Positions 54,147-63,040 of a stretch of 64,000 bases of DNA are shown here, one piece after another. The DNA lies in assembly GCA_002362385.1 (NCBI GenBank), contig DEUB01000046.1:112620-176619 (forward strand). Reading direction: 5' to 3'. The translations under genes and the position numbers were made by a program. Source of the stretch: Lachnospiraceae bacterium UBA3273 (GTDB lineage: Bacteria; Bacillota; Clostridia; Lachnospirales; Lachnospiraceae). Under the pieces are notes generated by a model. The model saw only the letters and a program-made list of their open reading frames with translations. It did not search any database and was not told where the DNA came from. Each line of letters opens with the position of its first letter. The first letter of the stretch is position 1.

Positions 54147-54596
54147 TCATTTTGCGCTTAGGTCCAATCCGAGACCGTTTACCCATTCCATTACTGTGTC
54201 CTGGGAATCACTTCCGTTCAGCCGCCGTCCCTCAAGCCATGTAGCGCCGCTGGTAAGCTGCTCCAGATTGGAAGCGCTGGAGCCAATGCCGCTGCCCCCG
54301 GAAGTACAGAAGGGAACAATGGTCTTTCCGGAAAAATCATAGCTTTCCATAAAGGTGCTGACAATTCTCGGAGCTTCGCCCCACCAGATGGGATAATAAA
54401 ATGTAGCCTTCCTCTGGAACCCCCTGAAAAGACTGGCTTTAACGCTATGCAAAAATGTGTTTTGTGTTCTTTTTACCTGATTTCTAATAGCGCTGTCACC
54501 AGTTTCCTGATACTTCATTCTACTATCCACCATATCTTTTTTCAAATACCTGCACTGCATGGATAGCATATGCCTGTAGAGCATATCCGCCGTCAT
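54147..54596 (-). pseudogene. Chimeric flavodoxin: flavodoxin C-terminal half behind a foreign N-terminus
   Basis: Residues about 63-149 are the C-terminal half of a flavodoxin-4-type protein (YYPIWWGEAPRIVSTFMES, IVPFCTSGGSGIGSSASNLE). The expected N-terminal half with the FMN-phosphate loop (AYFSxTGTT-type) is missing. Instead, residues 1-60 are unrelated, basic and AT-rich (KYQETGDSAIRNQVKRTQNT). No flavodoxin N-terminus occurs in any frame up to 54752. It sits at the edge of the mobile region, so a deletion or insertion probably created the fusion. FMN binding is unlikely. Confidence 0.6.
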
Positions 54597-54690
54597 CCCT
54601 CTTCTTCCTTTATAATGTTATAAAAACTCCCGCAAAAGCGGAAGTCTCAAAAAGTTTTCAAGTATGAACCAAAAAGTAATAACTACAAAA

Positions 54691-54725
54691 AGCCAGCAAA
54701 CTCTTGCTTGCTAGCCTTATGTACA
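54691..54725 (-). terminator. Terminator of the HEPN gene, copy A of a repeated hairpin
   Basis: On the minus strand GCTAGCAA pairs with TTGCTGGC (one G-U), followed by TTTTTG. The 35-bp block aligns without gaps to the hairpin at 56902-56936, including a shared TATGTACA edge. The rest of 54597-54752 holds nothing I can identify. Confidence 0.65.
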
Positions 54726-54752
54726 TCTTTGTATCATAAACATCTGTTTACA

Positions 54753-56696
54753 TTATGCTTTCTCCATTTTTTCACATATTTCCTCTCGCAAACAGAATTC
54801 ATCATTAATTTTTGTAATGACAAGAATCATAATCTTTAACAGCCTAATATAATCTACAAGCTGTATCTTTTCGTTTTCTGGATAAGTGCTATGTGCATAT
54901 TTGTTACGTAAATCAAGACCATTACTATAAGAGGATTTATTCAATTCATAATTTAAATAATCCTGCTCCGGCTTGGAAAAAAGACTATTTTCTAATCTCA
55001 AATCACCATTCATAATCCATTCATCAATTATTTTCTTCAATTCATCATCATAATATTGAGGACAAATTACATCATGATCATACAAATCTTTCAGAATAAA
55101 AACTTTAGGACCATTTAATTCCAAATATCCATCTGATTTCTCTATAACTATATCTTTTTCAATAAGCCAACGAATGTTTTCTTTTTGATATTCAAAAAAA
55201 TCAGAAAGCAATATATCCTCTTGGATAAGCAAATCGCAAAAACGATTATATCTACTTTTAGTTTTCTCTATATAACATAAATGGCTCTGGTCAGAAAATA
55301 GCATGAACTGCTCATTTTGAATATCATTACTATTTCCATATGCATATTTATTCTTTACAAAGCCAGATAAATTCGAAAACACAATGTGCTCTGAGGACAT
55401 CTCAAATAATTCCCGATCTATTTCTCCATCTTGCACATACATACGAAACTGTTTAAGCACTCCATCCATTTCTGAAGCTATGGTTCTACATTTTTCTACC
55501 AATGTTGTTCCTTCTGACGGAGGATTAAATCGAAAACCATTTACACCAAATTCTTGTGGAAGATACTCTTCAAAAAACCATTTAAAAACATCCTCTAATC
55601 GTATATCTCTACTTTTTAAGATGTCATAGCATCCTCTTACTTGCATCGTTGACAGATTATCTATTACATCAAAGTTATTCCCCTTGATATAATCTTTGAC
55701 TCCTCTTACAAAAAGAGTTCTTTCAAATACTCCTAATTGAGATTTTACTGAAACCAAACTACTTCTCCAGCAATCATCAAATTGTTCAAATACATACCGA
55801 AAATTATTCAAAATCGTTGGATAATCCAAATTCTCCAACAACCACTTCACATCATAAGTGATTTTATAATCATTATTTTCCAATCTTTTTACACTCTTTA
55901 TTTCAGATACATCTGCGAATTCCACACCAATTCCATATCCTACATGTACACCTGTAAAAGGATGTTTCTCCCAATACGAATCACATGCCCTTTTAGCACA
56001 TAACCTAAGTTTGTCACTTATTGGACATTCTTTTGAACTTTGGGTGCGTGCTAATAACTGCAAATGATTTAAGTTTGCTGTATCTGAATTAATGTAATTC
56101 TGTAAAATTCCTTCATATTCTGTTGGATTTAATTCCTTCGGAAAATGATAAGGACTCTCCTTATCATGTCTTTCCAAAAATTTACTTATAACCAAACGAG
56201 GCGTTTGCTCAGAAATACGCAAAACATCTGCTACTTCTTTGCCATAATATTTTACCAATTCTTCTTGTTGTAACAATATCCAAAGCGTAGTTTCCGGATC
56301 ATTTATATATGCTGCAAACATTTCTCCGGATACTTTTTTATAAATCCTAAATTTAACGAACAACTCCCAGTAATCTTCAACATATCCAATAGAAACCGAA
56401 CGAGTAATTACTTGAAAATTTTCATCATTAATTTTTCCAAAGAATTTCCCTAAAACTTTTGTAAGCGGAATACTTAATTTTTTATAATGATCAATTATAT
56501 CTTCATCCCACTCTCGAAGATATGCGCCACTATTAATTAGCTGCTGAACATTATAGAGTTCAATCACCTTGTTGATATCTTCATAATCTTCGTTCTCATT
56601 GAAAGATTCAAGAATTTTAGCTGCTTTTTCCAAATTTTCTCCCGTACTCCAATCTTGCACACTATAAAACTTGACTCCATCATATTCTGGACGCAT
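54753..56696 (-). CDS. Large AT-rich protein with C-terminal HEPN-type motif, putative defence gene
   Basis: This 647-residue protein has no signal peptide or membrane helix and is predicted mostly helical. Near the C-terminus, GLDLRNKYAHSTYPEN gives an R597-x4-H602 motif in a helical context, the signature of HEPN RNase-like domains (also seen at the end of DUF4209-type proteins). The rest is not recognised. Its AT-rich composition differs sharply from its neighbours. It has its own promoter and terminator and lies directly after a recombinase module, where Tn554-like elements carry passengers. ATG 56696 has GGGGGT upstream. Confidence 0.65.
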   Translation of the reverse strand: MRPEYDGVKFYSVQDWSTGENLEKAAKILESFNENEDYEDINKVIELYNVQQLINSGAYLREWDEDIIDHYKKLSIPLTKVLGKFFGKINDENFQVITRSVSIGYVEDYWELFVKFRIYKKVSGEMFAAYINDPETTLWILLQQEELVKYYGKEVADVLRISEQTPRLVISKFLERHDKESPYHFPKELNPTEYEGILQNYINSDTANLNHLQLLARTQSSKECPISDKLRLCAKRACDSYWEKHPFTGVHVGYGIGVEFADVSEIKSVKRLENNDYKITYDVKWLLENLDYPTILNNFRYVFEQFDDCWRSSLVSVKSQLGVFERTLFVRGVKDYIKGNNFDVIDNLSTMQVRGCYDILKSRDIRLEDVFKWFFEEYLPQEFGVNGFRFNPPSEGTTLVEKCRTIASEMDGVLKQFRMYVQDGEIDRELFEMSSEHIVFSNLSGFVKNKYAYGNSNDIQNEQFMLFSDQSHLCYIEKTKSRYNRFCDLLIQEDILLSDFFEYQKENIRWLIEKDIVIEKSDGYLELNGPKVFILKDLYDHDVICPQYYDDELKKIIDEWIMNGDLRLENSLFSKPEQDYLNYELNKSSYSNGLDLRNKYAHSTYPENEKIQLVDYIRLLKIMILVITKINDEFCLREEICEKMEKA

Positions 56697-56815
56697 TGTT
56701 GTTACCCCCATATTCATTTCTAGAAAATAATCAATATATCATCGTATGTCTTAATTTCGCCACAACTTCACCCGCAAAATATATGCCTTATGCACAACCC
56801 TTCGCTTCTGTATCA

Positions 56816-56844
56816 ATTATACCATTACTCATAAAAAATTGCAC
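56816..56844 (-). promoter_or_regulatory. Promoter of the HEPN-motif gene
   Basis: On the minus strand, extended -10 TGGTATAAT (hexamer 56816-56821) lies 17 bp from a weak -35 GTGCAA (56839-56844). It is about 110 bp before the start codon, so the passenger is transcribed independently of the recombinases. Confidence 0.55.
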
Positions 56845-56901
56845 TTAATCTTGAAATAAAGTCGTATTGATAGCAGAAATTCATCAATGCGATTTTATAA
56901 G

Positions 56902-56936
56902 AGCCGGCAGAATTTCGCCTGCCGGCCCTATGTACA
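56902..56936 (-). terminator. Hairpin after the recombinase operon, copy B
   Basis: GCCGGCAG (56903-56910) pairs perfectly with CTGCCGGC (56919-56926) around an 8-nt loop. The following minus-strand bases are only moderately T-rich. It aligns with copy A at 54691-54725, with compensatory changes in the stem. Confidence 0.6.
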
Positions 56937-56944
56937 CTTTCACA

Positions 56945-57328
56945 TTACAGATTTTTCCAAACTTTCTTATCCTGCTTCCCCATCCCCTTCCGCAGCCTCT
57001 GGTTCTCCTTCTGCAGCTTTTCATTCTCCTGCTTCAGTTCCCTGATCTGCTGTTCCAGCAGTTCAATCCTGCCGCCCATCGCTTTATCGAGGATATTTCG
57101 GCGTGGGTCGATGGTTCCGGTCTGTTGTTCCAGCGCCTGGTTGATCTCTGCCCTCACAATCGGATTCTTATAAAAGAAGCCTCTGGAAAGTCCGGTCATC
57201 TTCATCAGCTGCGGGATCGTTATCCTGTCCCCTTCTTCCAGCATCTTCCGGATCGCCAGCTTTGCCGCAGCGATCTTTTCATCGCTTTTTTCCCGGTTCA
57301 GTTCGATCATTTTATCGTATTTGTTCAT
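56945..57328 (-). CDS. DUF6262/TnpC-like helix-turn-helix protein
   Basis: This 127-residue protein has an N-terminal DNA-binding region (ITIPQLMKMTGLSRGFFYKNP), where family members assist the recombinases. A coiled coil of about 45 residues follows (LLEQQIRELKQENEKLQK-type). It is the fourth gene of the recombinase operon, overlapping the third recombinase by 17 bp. The length and position correspond to TnpC of Tn554. Confidence 0.8.
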   Translation of the reverse strand: MNKYDKMIELNREKSDEKIAAAKLAIRKMLEEGDRITIPQLMKMTGLSRGFFYKNPIVRAEINQALEQQTGTIDPRRNILDKAMGGRIELLEQQIRELKQENEKLQKENQRLRKGMGKQDKKVWKNL

Positions 57329-58811
57329 AGTCTTCACCCCACCCTTCCAGGTTTGCAAGCAGGAGCCTGGTCTGTGCTTCCCTAGCTCTGCGCGTTTCAT
57401 CCGCCAGGATCTGGTTGCTCATCTTCCGATAATGCATCACTGCGTTGACACCTTTATGCCCAAGCAGTTTGGCGATGGTCCAGTCATCCAGATGCAGCTC
57501 TGTCAGCTTCACACCATAGGACCGGCGGAACATATGCGTGCCGAACCGGAAGTGCTTCCCCTCGTCATCCCGCAGGTCCTCTTTCTGTATCAGGCCAAGG
57601 ACCTTATGTTTAATGGTACTGTATTGCAGAGGCCGTCTGGTGTCCCTCTCATCTACAAAAATGTAGACCGTTTCTCCATACTGTTCCTCCGTATATTTGA
57701 TTGCCTTCCGGATCAGCGCCGCCAGTTCTGCACTGACCGGCTTCTCAAAGGTCTTTGTCTTAACCTGCCGGATCCTTATCATATCCACACCATTCAGTTG
57801 GAACAGGCAGTCTCTCTGCAGGGTGAGAGTGTCTGAGATCCTGGTTCCCAGCATCTGATGGATGACCATGCATCTGGTGATCTGCTCATCCAGTTTTGTG
57901 ATATGTGCGTTCAGTCTCTTCAGCTCGCTGTCTGAATATGCTCTGAACTCCGGTTCCAACTCTGGTGGGATATCCGTATTCAGAAACAGCTTTTCCAGCT
58001 GAGGATATCCACAGAGTTTTCCGACCGTCTCCAGTACGGACCGCAGCTTTAAAATATCATCGCTGTTCCCTCTTCCAGAGCTTCCGTCAGTCGCTTTATG
58101 GATGAGATACTCTTCCAGCACAGGTCTGTTGATCTCCGCACAGGACTTTATCCCAATCTGTTTTTCTTTCAGATATCTGGAAAACTGCCGTAGAGAAGTG
58201 AGTTCCCTTTTCACCGTTCCAAGCTTCTCATACTTGAGATGCTGGTAGATCGCCAGCTTGACTTCTTCCCTGATCTTCTCCTGCAGGATGCCGGTAAAGT
58301 TTAAAGTCTCCGTTTTGTAAATTGGATTTTCTTCAATCTGGATATCCAGCTTCTCCAGTTTCCATATATCTTTTTCCCGCTCCGGCCTTTTATCCTCTGG
58401 CTTTAAAAAACGGTATATTCTTCGGATGTAACAGGGCAGTCTTGCTTCGACCACATTGATCTTCTCATAAAGATTCTTTTTTTCTCTGGTCAATGGAATG
58501 CCATTCTGCATCATCCATGCTTTCAGCAGCTGGATCCATCTCTCTTCTTCCCAATCCAGCAGGCTTTCCGGCAGTGATCTGCGTGCCTGGAGTGCCTGGC
58601 AAAATTGTCGGAAACAGCTTTTTTCATGCTGGATGGTATTCAGGGATACCTGAGTCCCTCTGTACCGGATATATCGCCGGAACTCTTCTTTCATGGTCTC
58701 TGTGCCAAGAAGCGACAGGTCATAATAATCATTCTTTCCAATCGCCCGCAGCAGTGTTTCTCCTGCTCTTTCATAACATTCCAATTCCCGGTAGTACAAT
58801 CTATCTTCCAT
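57312..58811 (-). CDS. Tyrosine recombinase (third of triad)
   Basis: This 499-residue protein has a core-binding domain to about residue 280 and a catalytic domain with the Arg in MLGTRISDTLTLQ, the H-x-x-R box in THMFRRSYG and LLGHKGVNAVMHYRKMS giving the last His and nucleophilic Tyr. All five catalytic positions look intact. ATG 58811 has AGGAGG upstream and overlaps the second recombinase by 11 bp. Confidence 0.87.
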   Translation of the reverse strand: MEDRLYYRELECYERAGETLLRAIGKNDYYDLSLLGTETMKEEFRRYIRYRGTQVSLNTIQHEKSCFRQFCQALQARRSLPESLLDWEEERWIQLLKAWMMQNGIPLTREKKNLYEKINVVEARLPCYIRRIYRFLKPEDKRPEREKDIWKLEKLDIQIEENPIYKTETLNFTGILQEKIREEVKLAIYQHLKYEKLGTVKRELTSLRQFSRYLKEKQIGIKSCAEINRPVLEEYLIHKATDGSSGRGNSDDILKLRSVLETVGKLCGYPQLEKLFLNTDIPPELEPEFRAYSDSELKRLNAHITKLDEQITRCMVIHQMLGTRISDTLTLQRDCLFQLNGVDMIRIRQVKTKTFEKPVSAELAALIRKAIKYTEEQYGETVYIFVDERDTRRPLQYSTIKHKVLGLIQKEDLRDDEGKHFRFGTHMFRRSYGVKLTELHLDDWTIAKLLGHKGVNAVMHYRKMSNQILADETRRAREAQTRLLLANLEGWGEDYEQIR

Positions 58812-60573
58812 TTCTCCCTCCTTTCTTTTCCAGATGAGCCGCAAGGCGGTTGCCCGGCTCTTCAAAGAATTCATCATTCGCCTTTGCGAGCCGCCTGGGT
58901 CCATAATCCAGGTACTGCTCCGTCATCTCCTCATAGTTATGTCCCAGGTAATCCCGGACGCTCTGCAGGGAAGCGCCGTTATCATAGAAAAAGGTGGCTA
59001 CTGTATGACGGTAGTCATGGGATTTAAATAAATACTCACCTTCCTCGATTTCATTCTCCCGGCAGAACTTTTTCATCTGGTACTGCAGGGTGGCGCTTCG
59101 ATACGGGCCTCCGTTTTTATTAGTAAACAGATACTCATCCGAACCGATCTGCCTCCTCCTGATATATACCTGCATGATCCGGTATAGTCCGTCCGCGATA
59201 GGGATCCGCTTATATTTCTTCATTTTGATCTGATAGACCTGGATCCATGCGTCCTGTCCCTGCCGGTAGTAAGCGTTTCCTTTCAGGGTGCATACCTCGC
59301 TGATTCGAAGCCCCAGACACCAGAGATGCAGGTACATGCACCGCTGGTCTTCTGGCAGGAGATGGAGCTTTGACAGCATCTCCATGCACACTTCCTGGGA
59401 AACACTCCGGTCATGGTGTTTTGGTATCACCTTTTTCTGATGGTACTCCGGATGGAACGGCACCTGCTCTAAGTGTCCCCTCACCACCAGAAACCGGAAA
59501 AAATGATGTAGCCCTGCCAGATATTCGTTGAATGTCTTTGCTATGATGCCCCTTTCCTGCAGCTGATCCAGGTATGTATCAATCCTGTTTTCGGAGCACT
59601 CGCATACACTTATGTCCTCTTGGCCAAGCCAGACCAGAAAATTCCTTATCCCTTCATACTTTGTCACCAGGGTGCTGACTGCCTGACCGGTAATTCCAAG
59701 CTGGTATTTCATATATTCCTGTGCATACCTTCGATTATCCGGCCTTACGATCTCCAGGAAGGAAATGCTTGCGAAGGAGCCGCTTGGGTTCACCCGGTTC
59801 TTTGGCAGGTGCAGGCGCTCCAGATACCAGATATTCGCATCCCAATGGATCTCTTCGTTCTGTAAAAATACGGTCTTTCTGCAGAAGTTCAGGATTGGCA
59901 GCATCTGCTGTTTCCTGCTTTCGCTGTTGGTTCGACCTTCCCGTTCCAGCCAGGTCTCAAATTCCTTTATCTGCGCCATCTCCAGCTTTTCAATATCCGC
60001 TATCCCCTTTTCTGTGCAGAAATCGTAAAGGAACTGGAGCCCTGAAAGTCTCTGCTCCCTTCGCCGTGGTTCCTTAAAGCGTTCTATGACAGCGTTCAGC
60101 GTTATAAATATCTGATGTTTTAAGGTCTGGCTGCAGGTTCTGGTAAAGTCCCATACCATGTTTGGCCTGTTCCAGACGGAGTCGAACTCCGCCACAATAA
60201 TCGGATCCGGATGATAAGGAAGGAACAGGATCCTGTCCTCCAACTGCCATCTGCACTGCTGTCTGCCTGCAAGGGTCTGCATCTGCTCCCGGATGGAATG
60301 CTGCTTTACCCTGTCGTATGCCTTCAGGTACCGTTCCGGCTTTTGGATATGCCGCTCCAGATACTCCTTATATGCCTGCCGCAGTGGGTAGTCCATCTCC
60401 GTGATGCTTCTGATGCCCGTCTCCAGAAGGAATGCTTTCAGCTTGTTTCTTTCAACACACCCTGTCTCTGTGCAGGCATCCAGTTCCTCACAGACCCTGG
60501 ACGGAAGCTCCGGCGTTCTGCTTTCCTGTGGAAAACTCTGCAGTTCCACCTGCTGTATTGCATATGCGGGCAT
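58801..60573 (-). CDS. Tyrosine recombinase, TnpB-like (second of triad)
   Basis: This 590-residue protein is long for the family because of an extended N-terminal region, as in Tn554 TnpB. The catalytic domain shows CLGLRISEVCTLKG, HDYRHTVATFFY and YLGHNYEEMTEQYLDY, so Arg, His-Arg, His and Tyr are present. It lies 16 bp after the first recombinase. It would bind one end of the element together with its partners. Confidence 0.88.
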   Translation of the reverse strand: MPAYAIQQVELQSFPQESRTPELPSRVCEELDACTETGCVERNKLKAFLLETGIRSITEMDYPLRQAYKEYLERHIQKPERYLKAYDRVKQHSIREQMQTLAGRQQCRWQLEDRILFLPYHPDPIIVAEFDSVWNRPNMVWDFTRTCSQTLKHQIFITLNAVIERFKEPRRREQRLSGLQFLYDFCTEKGIADIEKLEMAQIKEFETWLEREGRTNSESRKQQMLPILNFCRKTVFLQNEEIHWDANIWYLERLHLPKNRVNPSGSFASISFLEIVRPDNRRYAQEYMKYQLGITGQAVSTLVTKYEGIRNFLVWLGQEDISVCECSENRIDTYLDQLQERGIIAKTFNEYLAGLHHFFRFLVVRGHLEQVPFHPEYHQKKVIPKHHDRSVSQEVCMEMLSKLHLLPEDQRCMYLHLWCLGLRISEVCTLKGNAYYRQGQDAWIQVYQIKMKKYKRIPIADGLYRIMQVYIRRRQIGSDEYLFTNKNGGPYRSATLQYQMKKFCRENEIEEGEYLFKSHDYRHTVATFFYDNGASLQSVRDYLGHNYEEMTEQYLDYGPRRLAKANDEFFEEPGNRLAAHLEKKGGRNGR

Positions 60574-60589
60574 TTCCTCTCACCTCTTT

Positions 60590-61708
60590 CTATAGCAGTT
60601 CCTTCACCCCGTACAGTGCTGAATGCTTTGCGTAGAATTCTTGGCTGGCCTCGATCAGTTCATCATCCACGATGTTCAGGTATCTGATGGTAGTACCGAT
60701 GTGCTTATGCCCAAGAGCCTGCTGGATCATTTCCAGCCGCCATCCGGCTTTCCGCCGCATGTTGGCAAAATACCGGCGGAGCATATGCGGTGTCAGGTCG
60801 ATGCCGGTCTTTTTCTCCATCCGCTTCAGCATGTCGTAGACGCTGTCTGCTTTCAGTGGCTGTCCTGCCGTTTTCCCTGTGATGTTGATAAACAGGTATG
60901 ACTGGTGCTGCAGCAGTTCCCGGTATTCTGCCAGGTAGTACATCAGGAATTCATAAGTATCCTGGCTGATCCTGGCTTTCCGGTATTCCGCATTCTTGGC
61001 CCTAGCATCGTTGTCATTGTCCTCCCGGAAATAAACGCCGACCATATGGTGTGTATAATCAATGTCATGGGTATACCGTACTCCCAGGAGTTCCCCGATC
61101 CGGAAGCCTGTTTCCGCCAATAACAGCAGGAGAAGCTGGTCACGGCAGTTAGTACAAGCATTAAGGAGCGTGATGATCTCCTCCTGCTCTGCCGGCCTGA
61201 CATCCCTTTCTTCTGCTTTCAGGTATCCTTTAAAAGACTGATAGCGCAGCTTTTTCTGCACACCTACGGCATTGACCGCCATATGGTAGCTGTAGGACAG
61301 TACCTTCAGGCTTCCGATCCGGCTGTCCTGGGCCTCGGCAAAAAGATAGAACCTGAACACATCCTCCAGGTATGCGTTACAGGTTCCATTGTTGATCGTC
61401 CTTATTTTGTTTTCCTGTGTGTGGTTCCCGGCCTTCAGCCAGTGGAGGAACCCCACAAAGTGGTCACTCTGTTTCTCAAAGTCCAGTCCGCAGACCTGCG
61501 GGATATCCAGGGAAAGCTCTTCTAAATATTCCAGGTAGTAGCAGATGGAGAATGCGGACCGCTTCACCGTATTGGGGGAACGGTTCGACTTTGTCTTATG
61601 TTTCAGATATTTGGACGGGAGCAGGACGATCTCCAGCGTCTCACAGTCCCGGATAAAATAGTATTTTACGTTCTCATCGACTATGGTCTCTACGGCATAT
61701 CTCCTCAT
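60590..61708 (-). CDS. Tyrosine recombinase, TnpA-like (first of triad)
   Basis: This 372-residue protein has an N-terminal SAM-like core-binding domain. The catalytic domain shows TGFRIGELLGVRY, PHMLRRYFANMR and LGHKHIGTTIRYL. The length and first position in the operon match TnpA of Tn554. ATG 61708 has GGAGGGAG upstream; the longer frame from 61798 lacks support. Confidence 0.88.
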   Translation of the reverse strand: MRRYAVETIVDENVKYYFIRDCETLEIVLLPSKYLKHKTKSNRSPNTVKRSAFSICYYLEYLEELSLDIPQVCGLDFEKQSDHFVGFLHWLKAGNHTQENKIRTINNGTCNAYLEDVFRFYLFAEAQDSRIGSLKVLSYSYHMAVNAVGVQKKLRYQSFKGYLKAEERDVRPAEQEEIITLLNACTNCRDQLLLLLLAETGFRIGELLGVRYTHDIDYTHHMVGVYFREDNDNDARAKNAEYRKARISQDTYEFLMYYLAEYRELLQHQSYLFINITGKTAGQPLKADSVYDMLKRMEKKTGIDLTPHMLRRYFANMRRKAGWRLEMIQQALGHKHIGTTIRYLNIVDDELIEASQEFYAKHSALYGVKELL

Positions 61709-61736
61709 CGCTTCTCCCTCCTTCCTCCACGTCATA

Positions 61737-61750
61737 CACAGTATACCGTG
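61737..61750. promoter_or_regulatory. Near-palindrome before the recombinase operon
   Basis: CACAGTATACCGTG, with one symmetric mismatch, sits 29 bp before the first recombinase start. It could be an operator or a recombinase-binding site near the element end. The rest of the 61709-61826 gap shows no clear feature. Confidence 0.35.
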
Positions 61751-61826
61751 TTGCCTTGATGACAGCCATACGCAAACCCAACAAATATGGATGCCCAACC
61801 CTAAGCATAACCAACAAAGAATATTT

Positions 61827-62171
61827 TCAGCACAGGCTCGGCCCTGTCTGTGGAATCTGGTTACTGGAAAACAGGTCTGCCAAAAATTTGATGCCCCCTA
61901 ACTGACAGGCATACTGGAACCCTTCATTAAAATTTTTAAATGCATATTCCACTTTTTTCTGAAAACAGGCTTCTCCAATATGTGGGATAGCCCCCTCATA
62001 AGTACCTACCGTCAAATGTCCCGTTTCCGTGATTCTTATATAAATACCGGACTCCCCGCCTGTATAATACAACGCGCCCCGGCCATTCAGATGGGTCACC
62101 GTGTCCTCTCTCCAGTGGTACTGGCTGCTTCCGGTCACTGCCTGCCAATATTCAAACTCCTGCTGCGTCAT
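61827..62171 (-). CDS. Unknown small protein of the integrative element
   Basis: This 114-residue soluble protein contains HLNGRGALYYTGGESGIYI and a helical C-terminal part (KKVEYAFKNFNEGFQYACQL). I do not recognise a family. ATG 62171 overlaps the preceding stop (ATGA), so it is part of the five-gene run starting at 63846. Its last 14 residues are low in structure and may have been added by insertion of the recombinase module just downstream. Confidence 0.6.
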   Translation of the reverse strand: MTQQEFEYWQAVTGSSQYHWREDTVTHLNGRGALYYTGGESGIYIRITETGHLTVGTYEGAIPHIGEACFQKKVEYAFKNFNEGFQYACQLGGIKFLADLFSSNQIPQTGPSLC

Positions 62172-62569
62172 TGCTCTCCTCTTTCTTCTTTCTGCTTTTC
62201 TTCATAGATATCATTCTGTGCCAGGATTTCTCCCAGACCAAAACTGGATGCTACCGCCTGATCCACATACTGCATGGCCGCCGCATTCAAGCGGCCTGCC
62301 AATTCTTTCCGGCAGCTGCTGTCAACCGGACATACCTGAGCCGTCATCAGGACTGCTACATCCTGTTCCCGGATCAAACGACTGACAGCCAGACTTACCG
62401 AAGGCAAAAGCTGCCCGTCTTTGAAAGAGGCCTGGATTTCTTCCGCCTTTTCAGACAGGCTGCTGTGGTCTTTCGTGTTATTTTGTATGATCACAATAGT
62501 CGGGATCCTGGCAGATTCACCATCAGTGACCGGCACCAGTTCCCCATAATAGATTTGTTCTTTCTCCAT
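62168..62569 (-). CDS. Degenerate MazF/PemK-like protein
   Basis: This 133-residue paralogue of the MazF at 63412-63846 aligns at the start (IYYGELVPV versus IYYADLRPV, and IIQNNT versus ILQNNT) and near the end (QYVDQAVASSFGLGE). The conserved Arg-Pro before the second strand (GGIRPVV) is replaced by ARIPTIV, and the Thr/Ser-rich active-site segment is absent. It may be inactive, or have become an antitoxin or decoy. ATG 62569 follows GAAGGGG. Confidence 0.6.
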   Translation of the reverse strand: MEKEQIYYGELVPVTDGESARIPTIVIIQNNTKDHSSLSEKAEEIQASFKDGQLLPSVSLAVSRLIREQDVAVLMTAQVCPVDSSCRKELAGRLNAAAMQYVDQAVASSFGLGEILAQNDIYEEKQKEERGEQ

Positions 62570-62632
62570 ACCAACCCCTTCTCCAGGCAATGCCGGATCG
62601 ATTCATTCCAACCTTTTCTGATACAGTCACCA

Positions 62633-63040
62633 TCAAAGGCTTTGTGTCTGCTCTTTTGGTTTTGGAAAAACCATATCCTCCAGCTTCTCCAGCCATTTCA
62701 TATCCATTTCTCCTGCCCTGCATCTGATCTTTTCAATAGGGTACCCTTTCCTTTCCAGCTCCTTCCGGATATCCTCCACGCAGGATTTGGAAAAGCTTTC
62801 TGCTTCTGCCTCGTTCTCATCATTACAGTTGAAGTCATAGGTCAAAAGCACTTTATAATTGGGCAGAAAACGAAAGGTCAGATCCCCGTCAATGTACTCA
62901 CACAGGGTGGGATCCTCTTCTATCACTGACTTGATATCCTCAATGATATCTGGCTGCGCGTCTTCGTACATCAAATCATTAAATTCGCTGATATTGAAAT
63001 TCGTATTCAGCAGTATTCTTGTTTTTACGACATAATCCAT
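62633..63040 (-). CDS. Unknown acidic protein of the integrative element
   Basis: This 135-residue acidic soluble protein has FNISEFNDLMYEDAQPDIIE near the N-terminus and a helical C-terminus (EDIRKELERKGYPIEKIRC). I have seen similar proteins in clostridial elements, possibly DUF6329, without function. It overlaps the preceding gene by 16 bp, so it is translationally coupled. Confidence 0.6.
   Translation of the reverse strand: MDYVVKTRILLNTNFNISEFNDLMYEDAQPDIIEDIKSVIEEDPTLCEYIDGDLTFRFLPNYKVLLTYDFNCNDENEAEAESFSKSCVEDIRKELERKGYPIEKIRCRAGEMDMKWLEKLEDMVFPKPKEQTQSL

Larger units (their letters stand above)
54691..61750 (-). mobile_element. Tn554-like recombinase module with passenger gene
   Basis: Three consecutive tyrosine recombinases plus a small DUF6262/TnpC-like protein form the hallmark of Tn554-type and recombinase-triad elements. 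An AT-rich HEPN-motif gene follows as passenger. The ends are not proven: one edge is placed at the repeated hairpin near 54691, the other at the palindrome at 61737-61750 before the first recombinase. The module may instead be part of the larger element that continues past 64000. Confidence 0.5.

Noticed and set aside
54722..54727. GATGTA (minus strand) as a Tn554-type crossover core
   Set aside because: No matching hexamer was found at the other presumed end near 61.7-61.85 kb, so it cannot be used to set element borders.
57321..57836. 171-codon plus-strand frame opposite the third recombinase
   Set aside because: It has no recognisable domain and lies fully antisense to an intact tyrosine recombinase.
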